64,000 bases of DNA, taken from an uncultured Acetatifactor sp. Its GTDB lineage: Bacteria > Bacillota > Clostridia > Lachnospirales > Lachnospiraceae. Positions 15,800 to 23,105 of the stretch are shown piece after piece (positions within the stretch are counted from its first letter, which is position 1; each line of letters starts with the position of its first letter). The position numbers and the translations under genes were made by a program. The notes under the pieces were generated by a model. That model was not told the DNA's origin and did no database searches. It saw nothing but the letters and a program-made list of their open reading frames with translations. The stretch lies in NCBI GenBank assembly GCA_910586775.1, contig CAJUJN010000009.1:23165-87164 (forward strand), given 5' to 3'.

Positions 15800-16915
15800 A
15801 TGGCAAAAAGAGAAAATGTACATTTACGGAAAGACGGGCGCTATGAAGCCCGTTACATCAAGGGAAGAGACAAGGAGGGCAGGGCGGTTTACGGCTTCTG
15901 TTACGCCAAAACCTATGAGGAAGCCAGAGAAAAAGCCAAAGCTGCCAGAAGAAAGCTGGGAGAGCCGGCAGACCCGCACAGCGGGAAAGTCGGCACCTTC
16001 AGCTATTACTGTGACTGTTGGCTGGCCACGAACCGCACATGCCTGAAGATATCCAGTTACGCAAAGTACAGATCGGATATGTACAATCACCTCAAACCCT
16101 ATTTCGGCGCAAAGCTTCCCTGGGAGATCACCCAGGAGATGGTGGATGAATTTACCAGCACGTTGCTGTATGACAAGCTGCTCTCGCCCAAGACCGTCAG
16201 GGATCTTCTTGCATTGTTTCGCTCCGTTTTTTCCTTTATAGAGAGAAGAACGGGGCAGAAGCTGAAAGCGCCTGAGATTATCTATCCGAAGGAGCCCAGA
16301 AAAACCGTGCGTGTGCTGGATGAAGGGGAGGAGTCCGCGCTGTTGGACTGCCTGGCCGAAGAAATGGACCTGTGCAAATTCGGAGTCTATATCGCCCTGC
16401 GGACCGGTATGCGGCTCGGGGAGGTATGCGCTCTGAAATGGTGCGATATAGACTTTCAGTCTTCTATCATTTCGGTCTGCCACACTGTCCAACGTATCAA
16501 ATGCCAGGATTCCGACGGCAGCTTCAGCTCAAGGCTGGTCATCGGGACACCCAAAAGCGACAGTTCCTACCGGACGATTCCGCTGATGCCCGATATAGAG
16601 GCATTGTGCAGCCGCTTTTCCCCCGGGCTTCCGGATACCTTTATCCTTACAGGCACGGAGAAATGTATGGATCCCAGAAAACTGCAGCGCCGCCTGCAGG
16701 GATATCTGAAGAAGTGCGGTATCGGTGAAGCGCATTTTCATACACTGCGCCATACATTCGCAACCCGCTGTGTGGAAGTGGGATTTGACATAAAAACGCT
16801 GAGCGAGCTTCTGGGGCATTCCAATACCAGCATTACCCTGAACAAATATGTACATCCGAATCTGAATCTGAAGAGGGAGAATATGAGCCGGCTGAAGTCG
16901 GTAATCTGCATTTAA
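15800..16915 (+). CDS. Tyrosine recombinase (site-specific integrase/invertase)
   Basis: A 371-residue recombinase. The ATG at 15800 (MAKRENVHLRKDGRYEARY) is fixed by AGGAGGTG just upstream; an upstream TTG at 15692 is unsupported. The N-terminal part has the AP2-like arm-binding pattern and a SAM-like core-binding domain (residues about 60-150). The catalytic domain shows Arg in ALRTGMRLGEVCALKW, HFHTLRHTFATRC, and LGHSNTSITLNKYVH with the nucleophilic Tyr. All RHRHY-type residues appear intact. No excisionase, mobilisation or phage gene is nearby, and the gene is bracketed by inverted rather than direct repeats, which suggests an invertase controlling the adjacent promoter. A possible own promoter has TATAAC at 15775-15780. 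A plus-strand terminator follows at 17116. Confidence 0.92.
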   Translation: MAKRENVHLRKDGRYEARYIKGRDKEGRAVYGFCYAKTYEEAREKAKAARRKLGEPADPHSGKVGTFSYYCDCWLATNRTCLKISSYAKYRSDMYNHLKPYFGAKLPWEITQEMVDEFTSTLLYDKLLSPKTVRDLLALFRSVFSFIERRTGQKLKAPEIIYPKEPRKTVRVLDEGEESALLDCLAEEMDLCKFGVYIALRTGMRLGEVCALKWCDIDFQSSIISVCHTVQRIKCQDSDGSFSSRLVIGTPKSDSSYRTIPLMPDIEALCSRFSPGLPDTFILTGTEKCMDPRKLQRRLQGYLKKCGIGEAHFHTLRHTFATRCVEVGFDIKTLSELLGHSNTSITLNKYVHPNLNLKRENMSRLKSVICI

Positions 16916-17000
16916 AGAAGCCTCCGAAGAGGAGTCATTCCGGCAGTCACCCCGCAGTCACAAGCTTTCAGACCCTGTGTTTCTGCATGTCCGGGCAGAT

Positions 17001-17029
17001 GACGTAAAGTATATTCCTTTGCGTCATTT
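17001..17029 (+). repeat. Right inverted repeat, candidate recombination site
   Basis: GACGTAAA (17001-17008), 9-bp spacer GTATATTCC, TTTGCGTC (17018-17025), then ATTT. It equals the reverse complement of the left site except at two positions, one in an arm and one in the spacer. It lies 86 bp downstream of the recombinase stop. Confidence 0.88.
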
Positions 17030-17115
17030 TATGTCTGAAATGCCGGTCTGGCATACGTAACGGAAACCTGAAGCCGCAGAAGAAGCCACGCCATGAAAGA
17101 TATCTCAGTGAACAC

Positions 17116-17168
17116 AAAATGAGCCGAAAGTGTTTTTCTCTGGCGAAAGCATTCCGGTTCATTTTTTA
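17116..17168 (+). terminator. Terminator downstream of the recombinase
   Basis: AAAATGAGCCG (17116-17126) pairs with CGGTTCATTTT near 17155-17165, followed by further T. It lies outside the right inverted repeat, so it would stop recombinase mRNA now, or operon-promoter transcripts after inversion. Confidence 0.6.
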
Positions 17169-17370
17169 TGCATATTTTTATATAAGTCAATTCTTTTTAT
17201 TTGAGGGATTGTGCAACTTGTCGAAACATGTCAGAATAGATGCGGAACTGCCAGGACGGTAGGCGGTTACCCCCTCAACAGAGGAGAATTCCACTTCAGG
17301 CAGCTTTATAATCCTCTGATACATAGAAACCTGTTTCTTCTTCAGGAATCTCATGAAAGGGGGTATGCTT

Positions 17371-17460
17371 ATGAGCGATTTTGAAATGCTCTCTTTAGTG
17401 CTGATGATACTCGCTATTATCAGCACCTTAGTGATTGCGTTGATAGACGCGAAGAAGTAA
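17371..17460 (+). CDS. 29-residue type I toxin-like (holin-like) membrane peptide
   Basis: A tiny reading frame encoding MSDFEMLSLVLMILAIIS followed by TLVIALIDAKK. A GGGGGT ribosome site precedes the ATG at 17371. The peptide is a single hydrophobic helix with charged ends, the form and wording (start M-S-D-F-E-M-L, end ALIDAKK) of small peptides annotated as putative holin-like toxins in Firmicutes, which belong to type I toxin-antitoxin loci. A hairpin with T-run at 17540 closes the transcript about 80 nt downstream; the long 3' region is where an antisense RNA antitoxin would be expected, but none can be proved by eye. Confidence 0.72.
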   Translation: MSDFEMLSLVLMILAIISTLVIALIDAKK

Positions 17461-17539
17461 GCGCCCAAGCCAAGGATCCGGTTACTTCCTGCCGGAAAAT
17501 ACCAATTCGGGGATATCCGTCTACCGGTAGTTCTGAAAG

Positions 17540-17566
17540 GCATCTGTTACCAGCAGATGCTTTTCT
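17540..17566 (+). terminator. Terminator of the small toxin-like transcript
   Basis: GCATCTG (17540-17546), 7-nt loop, CAGATGC (17554-17560), then TTTTCTC on the plus strand. Confidence 0.75.
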
Positions 17567-17623
17567 CTTTCTGACAGTATTGTAACATATGTCATCCCCG
17601 TTTACAATATTGTGTATCCAAAA

Positions 17624-17662
17624 ATATTCAGAACCAGATATTCAGAACCAGATATTCAGAAC
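17624..17662. repeat. 14-bp tandem repeat at the 3' end of radA
   Basis: ATATTCAGAACCAG occurs twice in tandem (17624-17651), followed by 11 bases of a third copy that overlaps the last codons and stop of radA. It is probably slippage-derived. No function is evident. Confidence 0.8.
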
Positions 17663-19032
17663 AACCTCTCCATCACATCCTGTACCGTCCTCACCCCGAT
17701 GATTTCAATCCTGCTGCCCTTGCGGCATTCCTCCGCGCACACCCATGGCAGGATGCAGGTCTCGAAGCCCAGGCGCTCCGCCTCAGCCACACGCTGCTTC
17801 GCCATGCTCACGCCCCGGACTTCGCCGCTCAGCCCCACCTCTCCGAAAGCTGTCAGCCGGGTGCTCAGGACACAGTTGCGGAAGCTGGACAGCACTGCAA
17901 TCACAATCCCCAGGTCAACAGCAGGCTCCAGTATCTTCATTCCGCCGGTGATATTAACATAGGCGTCACAGGCGGAAAGCTGTATGCCGGAGCGTTTCTC
18001 CAGCACCGCCATGAGAAGGTTCATCCGGTTGAAGTCCGTGCCTGTGGCCTGTCTCCGCGGAATCCCGAAATTGCTGTGGCATACCAGGGCCTGTATCTCC
18101 ACCAGCAACGGCCTGGTTCCCTCCATGGTACAGGCCACCACGGAGCCGCTGGCATTCTCCGGCCTGCCGTTCAGCATGTACTCCGAAGCGTTCTCCACTT
18201 CCGCAAGCCCCTGCTCCCGCATCTCGAACACGCCTATCTCATTGGTGGAGCCGAATCGATTCTTCACTCCCCGCAGGATACGGTAGGAAGCATGTCTGTC
18301 TCCCTCAAAGTACAGCACCGCGTCCACCATGTGCTCCAACACCCTCGGTCCTGCCACGGTGCCCTCCTTGGTCACATGCCCCACGATCAGAATGGACACG
18401 CCCAGGCCCTTGGCCAGCTGCAGCAGGGCGGAAGTGGATTCCCTCACCTGGGACACGCTGCCCGGCGCCGCGGAGACATTTTCATTGTACATGGTCTGTA
18501 TGGAGTCGATGACCACCGCCTCCGGCTTTCTGCTGCGGATGACGTCCGATATCTCCGCCAGATTGGTCTCACAGAGCAGGAGCATCCGGGATGAGAATTC
18601 TCCGATTCTGTCCGCGCGCATCTTAATCTGCGCCGGGGACTCTTCGCCTGATATATACAACACGCTGTGCCCCTGCGCGGACAGATTCCGGCACACCTGT
18701 AAGAGCAGTGTGGACTTGCCTATGCCCGGATCCCCTCCCACCAGTGTCAGGGAGCCCTGTACAATCCCACCGCCCAGAACTCTGTCCAGCTCTCCCATCC
18801 CTGTGGAAAACCGGGATTCCTCTCCTACCGTCACCTCTGACAGCACGGCGGGAACCACTCTGTCCCGCCGTGCGGAAGGTACGGCGGCAAAGCCTCCCGG
18901 TGCTGCCTTGCTGACGGTCTCCTCCACGAAGGTATTCCATTCTCTGCAGCCGGGACACTGCCCCATCCACTTGGCGGACTCATACCCGCAGTTTTGACAG
19001 AAGAAAATCGTATTGTTTTTACTCTTCGCCAT
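17656..19032 (-). CDS. radA: DNA repair ATPase RadA (Sms)
   Basis: A 458-residue protein that promotes branch migration during recombinational repair. The N-terminal zinc finger is CQNCGYESAKWMGQCPGC. A RecA-like ATPase follows with Walker A GGDPGIGKST, Walker B VVIDSIQ, and the RadA motif KNRFGS. The C-terminal Lon-like domain spans about residues 290-450 (NITGGMKILEPAVDL, GEVGLSGEVRGV). Length is normal for the family. ATG at 19032. Three partial 14-bp repeats cover its stop codon. Confidence 0.97.
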   Translation of the reverse strand: MAKSKNNTIFFCQNCGYESAKWMGQCPGCREWNTFVEETVSKAAPGGFAAVPSARRDRVVPAVLSEVTVGEESRFSTGMGELDRVLGGGIVQGSLTLVGGDPGIGKSTLLLQVCRNLSAQGHSVLYISGEESPAQIKMRADRIGEFSSRMLLLCETNLAEISDVIRSRKPEAVVIDSIQTMYNENVSAAPGSVSQVRESTSALLQLAKGLGVSILIVGHVTKEGTVAGPRVLEHMVDAVLYFEGDRHASYRILRGVKNRFGSTNEIGVFEMREQGLAEVENASEYMLNGRPENASGSVVACTMEGTRPLLVEIQALVCHSNFGIPRRQATGTDFNRMNLLMAVLEKRSGIQLSACDAYVNITGGMKILEPAVDLGIVIAVLSSFRNCVLSTRLTAFGEVGLSGEVRGVSMAKQRVAEAERLGFETCILPWVCAEECRKGSRIEIIGVRTVQDVMERLF

Positions 19033-19111
19033 ATTTGCACGCCTTTCCTGCTCCGGCGGACAGCCGGCATCTCCCTCTATAATAGTGCCTGCGGCACCTT
19101 ACTGATTCCAT

Positions 19112-19210
19112 GGGGCTGTCGGGAAATACTATCCGCATACAATATATGGTGTTATCTCTCAATGCACCACAGCATATATTGTGGGAATGTGGTCGTTTCC
19201 CGATAGTCCC
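19112..19210 (+). repeat. 99-bp dispersed repeat with terminal inverted repeats, copy 1
   Basis: Ends GGGGCTGTCGGGAAA and TTTCCCGATAGTCCC are inverted repeats. The whole 99 bp matches the reverse complement of 31870-31967 at roughly four positions in five, including an identical core TCTCAATG and ACCACAGCATAT. It lies in the gap upstream of radA and has no reading frame. It resembles a MITE or intergenic palindromic repeat. Confidence 0.82.
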
Positions 19211-19284
19211 TTCCCTATAATGTAAAAAGACTCCGAAGGCAGGCCTGTGAATCATCACAGCCGGCACTCCGGAGCCCAAAGAAC

Positions 19285-19698
19285 CTAAATCTGCACCACC
19301 TTCACCGGAACCTCATCCGCTGCCCCAATCTCCACGCTCAGGGACAGCTTCCCTCCGAAGCCTGTCTTGATGGCGCCTATGCTCTTGCCGTCCACAAATA
19401 CCTCGTATGCCCTGTCGTCCGTCAGGCCGATGGTAATCTGGGCATCCTCGTCGCCCTCCACGATAAACTCCACACCGTCTTCTTTCTCCGCAAAATTTAA
19501 AACACTGGTTCCCGGCACGGATTCGTAGAGAAACATCCCGTTCTTTTCCAGCTTGGTGATCTCTCTGCAGGTCTTCACTTTCAGCAAGTCCCCGTCATGC
19601 TGAAAATCCTCCACCTTCGCCTTCTTCTCCAGCTTATGATTTCCAAAACTGATTGTACCGTCCTCTTCACTCCGGAGCAACTCCTCCACCACTGCCAT
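19285..19698 (-). CDS. Conserved hypothetical beta-rich protein
   Basis: A 137-residue soluble protein without signal peptide. ATG at 19698 with GAGGGT upstream. The sequence is mostly alternating polar/hydrophobic strands (EKKAKVEDF, GVEFIVEGDEDAQITIG, RAYEVFVDGKSIGAIKTG, GKLSLSVEIG), compatible with a small all-beta domain. Similar short proteins in Lachnospiraceae have been labelled endosialidase-like, a label I cannot support from motifs. It stands alone between radA and clpC on the same strand. Confidence 0.75.
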   Translation of the reverse strand: MAVVEELLRSEEDGTISFGNHKLEKKAKVEDFQHDGDLLKVKTCREITKLEKNGMFLYESVPGTSVLNFAEKEDGVEFIVEGDEDAQITIGLTDDRAYEVFVDGKSIGAIKTGFGGKLSLSVEIGAADEVPVKVVQI

Positions 19699-20012
19699 TT
19701 GCGTACCCTCCTGTCATTCTATAATGCTGTCGTATTCCTCCGGGTATCCCCTGTTCCGAATGCTGCCTTCAACAGCTCCGCCGGATTCAGGAATATACCG
19801 CTTCGTTTCGAAAGATTCCCTGCCGGCCGGGCTCCTGCTCCGCTCCATTCCTGAAACAGAACTCTCAAGGCTTCTCCAGAACATTCTTCACCGGCTTCTT
19901 TCCGGAAATTCTTCCTTACCTACAGTATAATATAAATTACAGTCATTTTCTACAAATTTTTTTATATTTTATTACGAAAATTTGTTTTTAAATGCTTTTA
20001 TATCCGTATATA
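19699..20012. other. Intergenic region with AT-rich hairpin
   Basis: No coding potential is seen. At 19952-19985, ACAAATTTT pairs with AAAATTTGT across a 16-nt AT-rich loop, which could terminate clpC transcription on the minus strand. The rest holds no feature I can support. Confidence 0.5.
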
Positions 20013-22475
20013 TTACTTATCGGACGAAACATTTTTATCTTTCACCGTAAAGCAGACTTTTCCATTCTTATACCCCACAGACACGGAATCACCGGGCTGT
20101 ACTTTCTTCAGCAGGATTTCCTCTGCCAGGGCATCCTCCACCACGGACTGAATAGCACGCTTCAGAGGCCTTGCGCCCATCTTGGCATCCGAATATTTCT
20201 CTACCAGGTACTCCTTCATGGCTGCCGTCATGCTCAGCCTGATATCCATCTGCGCCTCGCACCGCCTGTACAGATTGGACGCCAGCAGGCTGACGATGGC
20301 CTTCATATTTTCCTGGTTCAGCTGATGGAATACAATAATGTCGTCAATTCGATTGATAAACTCAGGCTTGAAGCTGCGCTTCACTTCTTCCATGACTCCC
20401 GCCTTCATCCGCTCATAATCCCGCTTCGCATCGCTTACCGCCGCGAAGCCCAGGTTCTTGGGATCCACTATCCTGGAGGCTCCCGCATTGGAGGTCATGA
20501 TCAGAACCGTGTTCTTAAAGCTTACCTTTCGTCCCTTGGAATCCGTGATATGGCCGTCGTCCAGAATCTGAAGCAATATATTGAACACATCCGGGTGGGC
20601 CTTCTCGATCTCGTCGAACAGCACCACGGAATAAGGATTGCGCCTAACTTTCTCGCTCAGCTGCCCGCCGTCGTCAAAGCCCACATATCCGGGCGGTGAG
20701 CCGATCATCTTGGACACCGAGTGTCCCTCCATATACTCCGACATATCGACGCGGATGATTGCATCCTCCGACCCGAACATGGCCTCAGCCAGCGCTTTCG
20801 ACAATTCCGTCTTACCCACGCCGGTGGGTCCCAGGAACAGGAAGGAACCGATGGGGCGCTTAGGGTCCTTGAGTCCCACACGGCCTCTCCGCATGGCTTT
20901 CGAAACCGCTGTCACGGCTTCCTCCTGGCCTATCACTCTCTTATGCAGGATGCTCTCCAGCTTCAGCAGCCGCTCGCTCTCCTTCTGAGCCAGCTTCGCC
21001 ACCGGAATCTTCGTCCACATGGCAACCACTTCCGCAATCTCATTCTCGCCGATGGTATATTTATGGCCGGACTCCTGGCTCTCCGAGCGTTTCTTCATCC
21101 TCTGGTACTTCTTCACCAGCTCATCCTGACTGCGTTTTATCTCCACTGCCTGCGAAAATGCCTCCATGCGGATGGAGCGCTCAATCTGCTGATCCATCTT
21201 CCTGATCTCTTCCAGAAGGCCCTTCTGCTTATCCGGCATATCCACCGCCCGCAGCCTGGTGCTTGCCGCAGCCTCGTCTATCAGGTCGATAGCCTTGTCC
21301 GGAAGATTTCTGTCATTGATATAGCGGGCAGAAAGCCTCACAGCGGCCTCTACAGCCTCCTGGGTGATATTTACCTTGTGATGCTCCTCATATTTTTCCT
21401 TGATGCCCTCCAGGATGCGGATGGCCTCCTCCTGGGTAGGCTCCTCCACATTCACCGGTTGGAAACGACGCTCCAATGCGGCATCTTTTTCGATATATTT
21501 GCGGTATTCTACTATGGTAGTGGCACCGATAAGCTGAAGCTCTCCTCTGGCCAGGGACGGCTTCAGTATATTGGAAGCATCGATGGCACCCTCCGCCCCG
21601 CCTGCCCCGATAAGTGTATGCAATTCGTCCAGAAACAGAATGACATTGCCGTCGTCAATCACTTCCCGTATCACTTTCTTAATCCGCTCTTCAAATTCAC
21701 CGCGGTATTTACTGCCTGCGACCATACCGGACAGATCCAGGGTAAGAACCCTTTTCTCCTTGACGGTAAAGGGAACCTTTCCCTCCACGATGCGCTGAGC
21801 CAGGCCTTCCACTACTGCCGTCTTGCCTACGCCCGGCTCTCCGATCAGGCAGGGGTTATTCTTGGTACGGCGGCTCAGAATCTGAATCAGGCGGGCAATT
21901 TCCTCTTCCCGTCCGATGACGGGGTCCAGCCTGCCTTCACGGGCCATGGCCGTCAGGTCTTTGCTGTACTGTGCCAGCGCGGAGCCCTTTCCTTTTCCCG
22001 GCATCCTCTTTCCCAGGTCTTCTTTGTACAGGTTGCCGTCCTGTCCGATGGCCACCAGTGTATCGGCATACACTTTCTGCACATTGACTCCCAGGGTATT
22101 CAGCAGACGAAAGGCTACATTCTCGCCTTCCTTAATAATCGCCATCAGAAGATGCTCCGTTCCCGTCTCTTTCTGACCGAACCGTGCAGCCTGCCTGTGG
22201 GCTTCCTCCAGAATCTTTTTTGCACGGGGTGAATACCCTTCTCTTTCCTTCAGACCTACGCCGCCTTCAAACGCAATCAGCTCCTGAATCATATCCAGAA
22301 CCTGCTGCAGGCCCACGCCGTTATTTGTCAGGACCTTGTGAGCCACGCCTTCCTCTTCCTTTAACAATCCCGCAAGAATATGCTCCGTTCCCACGTATCC
22401 CTGCTTCAGACGGCTCGCAAATCTGGACGCATGGCTCAACGCCTCCCGCGCTCTGTCCGTAAATTCTGACTGCAT
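20013..22475 (-). CDS. clpC: ATP-dependent Clp protease ATPase subunit ClpC
   Basis: About 820 residues; an AAA+ unfoldase that feeds ClpP. The start at 22475 (MQSEFTDRAREALSHA) is chosen because GAGGGA precedes it; an ATG at 22490 is the alternative. Two N-terminal Clp repeats come first, with VGTEHILAGLLKEEEGVA and ETGTEHLLMAIIKEG. AAA-1 has Walker A GEPGVGKTAVVEG and Walker B VILFLDELHT. A UvrB/UvrC-like coiled middle region follows, then AAA-2 with GPTGVGKTELSKA and VVLFDEIEKAHPDVF. The C-terminal sensor motif is GARPLKRAI. It lies 33-48 bp behind a GntR-type regulator instead of the familiar ctsR-mcsA-mcsB genes. Confidence 0.96.
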   Translation of the reverse strand: MQSEFTDRAREALSHASRFASRLKQGYVGTEHILAGLLKEEEGVAHKVLTNNGVGLQQVLDMIQELIAFEGGVGLKEREGYSPRAKKILEEAHRQAARFGQKETGTEHLLMAIIKEGENVAFRLLNTLGVNVQKVYADTLVAIGQDGNLYKEDLGKRMPGKGKGSALAQYSKDLTAMAREGRLDPVIGREEEIARLIQILSRRTKNNPCLIGEPGVGKTAVVEGLAQRIVEGKVPFTVKEKRVLTLDLSGMVAGSKYRGEFEERIKKVIREVIDDGNVILFLDELHTLIGAGGAEGAIDASNILKPSLARGELQLIGATTIVEYRKYIEKDAALERRFQPVNVEEPTQEEAIRILEGIKEKYEEHHKVNITQEAVEAAVRLSARYINDRNLPDKAIDLIDEAAASTRLRAVDMPDKQKGLLEEIRKMDQQIERSIRMEAFSQAVEIKRSQDELVKKYQRMKKRSESQESGHKYTIGENEIAEVVAMWTKIPVAKLAQKESERLLKLESILHKRVIGQEEAVTAVSKAMRRGRVGLKDPKRPIGSFLFLGPTGVGKTELSKALAEAMFGSEDAIIRVDMSEYMEGHSVSKMIGSPPGYVGFDDGGQLSEKVRRNPYSVVLFDEIEKAHPDVFNILLQILDDGHITDSKGRKVSFKNTVLIMTSNAGASRIVDPKNLGFAAVSDAKRDYERMKAGVMEEVKRSFKPEFINRIDDIIVFHQLNQENMKAIVSLLASNLYRRCEAQMDIRLSMTAAMKEYLVEKYSDAKMGARPLKRAIQSVVEDALAEEILLKKVQPGDSVSVGYKNGKVCFTVKDKNVSSDK

Positions 22476-22523
22476 ATCTTTCCCTCTCATTCCGCCGTCC
22501 CTGTTTCTGACGGCTCCTCAATC

Positions 22524-22892
22524 TTATTCATAATCTTCGTAGATTTCCTCAATTAATTCGTAAACTTCCTCTTTGGATATATTTTTGCAGCTGCTCTTTG
22601 CCAGGATGACCTGCAGTTCCTTCTTCAATTCGGCCAGGGTGCGCATCCTGTCCGCATCCACGGCAATCACGGCACCTCTTCTCCTGTCAACCTTCACATA
22701 GCCTTCCTGCTTTAAGACAGTATATGCCTTGTTCACCGTATGCATATTGATGCCTATTGAATCCGCCAGTTGGCGCACACTGGGGAGGGAATCTCCCTCC
22801 TGGAACCGGGAGGCTGCGATTCCCATGATAATCTGGTTGCACAGCTGCAGATATAAGGCTTCATCACTATTAAAATCTATCTCAAGAATCAT
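22524..22892 (-). CDS. GntR-family (YtrA-type) regulator upstream of clpC
   Basis: A 122-residue repressor-type protein. The ATG at 22892 (MILEIDFNSDEALYLQL) is preferred; AGAGG lies upstream. A winged-helix domain covers residues about 8-75 (YLQLCNQIIMGIAAS, SLPSVRQLADSIGINMHTV, KAYTVLKQEGYV, RRGAVIAV), followed by a short dimerisation helix tail (LAELKKELQVILAKSS), as in the small YtrA subgroup. Co-directional with clpC at a gap of about 30-50 bp, so probably one operon read from the promoter at 22988. It may regulate clpC in place of CtsR, which is inference. Confidence 0.9.
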   Translation of the reverse strand: MILEIDFNSDEALYLQLCNQIIMGIAASRFQEGDSLPSVRQLADSIGINMHTVNKAYTVLKQEGYVKVDRRRGAVIAVDADRMRTLAELKKELQVILAKSSCKNISKEEVYELIEEIYEDYE

Positions 22893-22987
22893 AATACTAT
22901 AACCTCTTATTCCAGTTCCGCATCTGCCCATCCAGTGCCCGGCATGGGCAGAGAATTTCCGGGCAGATACTATTTTATCCCGCTTAA

Positions 22988-23016
22988 ATCATAAATCAGT
23001 GACGGAATGCTGTCAA
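22988..23016 (-). promoter_or_regulatory. Promoter of the gntR-clpC operon
   Basis: Minus strand: TTGACA (23011-23016), 17-bp spacer, TATGAT (22988-22993). About 95 bp upstream of the regulator start; the leader contains an ATCTGCCC/GGGCAGAT stem near 22922-22966 that could serve as an operator or structured leader. Confidence 0.78.
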
Positions 23017-23060
23017 CCGATGTAGGAAAAATTTAGAGCATTTTTAGAAATGGAAGTAAA

Positions 23061-23091
23061 ACAGGGAGTACCCCTGCGGAATATTCCCTGT
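23061..23091 (-). terminator. Terminator of the SH3b protein gene
   Basis: ACAGGGA and TCCCTGT form a 7-bp stem around a 17-nt loop, followed by TTTTAC on the minus strand, just past the stop at 23106. Confidence 0.55.
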
Positions 23092-23105
23092 CTCACGTAA
23101 CTTCC

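Larger units (their letters stand above)
15610..17029. mobile_element. Putative self-inverting DNA segment (recombinase plus outward promoter)
   Basis: A 1.42-kb segment bounded by two 29-bp inverted repeats and containing a complete tyrosine recombinase gene and a strong sigma-A-like promoter that reads leftwards out of the segment into the surface operon. Inverted, not direct, sites predict inversion rather than excision. In the orientation present the operon should be ON; inversion would move the promoter to the far end, facing 17,030 onwards. Inversion itself is inference from architecture. Confidence 0.72.

Noticed and set aside
15610..17029. Recombinase gene as part of a prophage or integrative conjugative element
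   Set aside because: No phage, mobilisation, excisionase or cargo genes accompany it, it is not beside a tRNA, and the flanking repeats are inverted rather than direct.
17187..17543. 118-codon minus-strand frame over the toxin-like peptide
   Set aside because: It lacks a ribosome site and reads as the complement of a better supported small plus-strand gene.
19112..19210. Interpretation of the 99-bp repeat as a structured regulatory RNA or riboswitch of radA
   Set aside because: A second copy lies before the unrelated end of a LysR gene in the opposite orientation, and the ends are inverted repeats, which fits a mobile repeat better.
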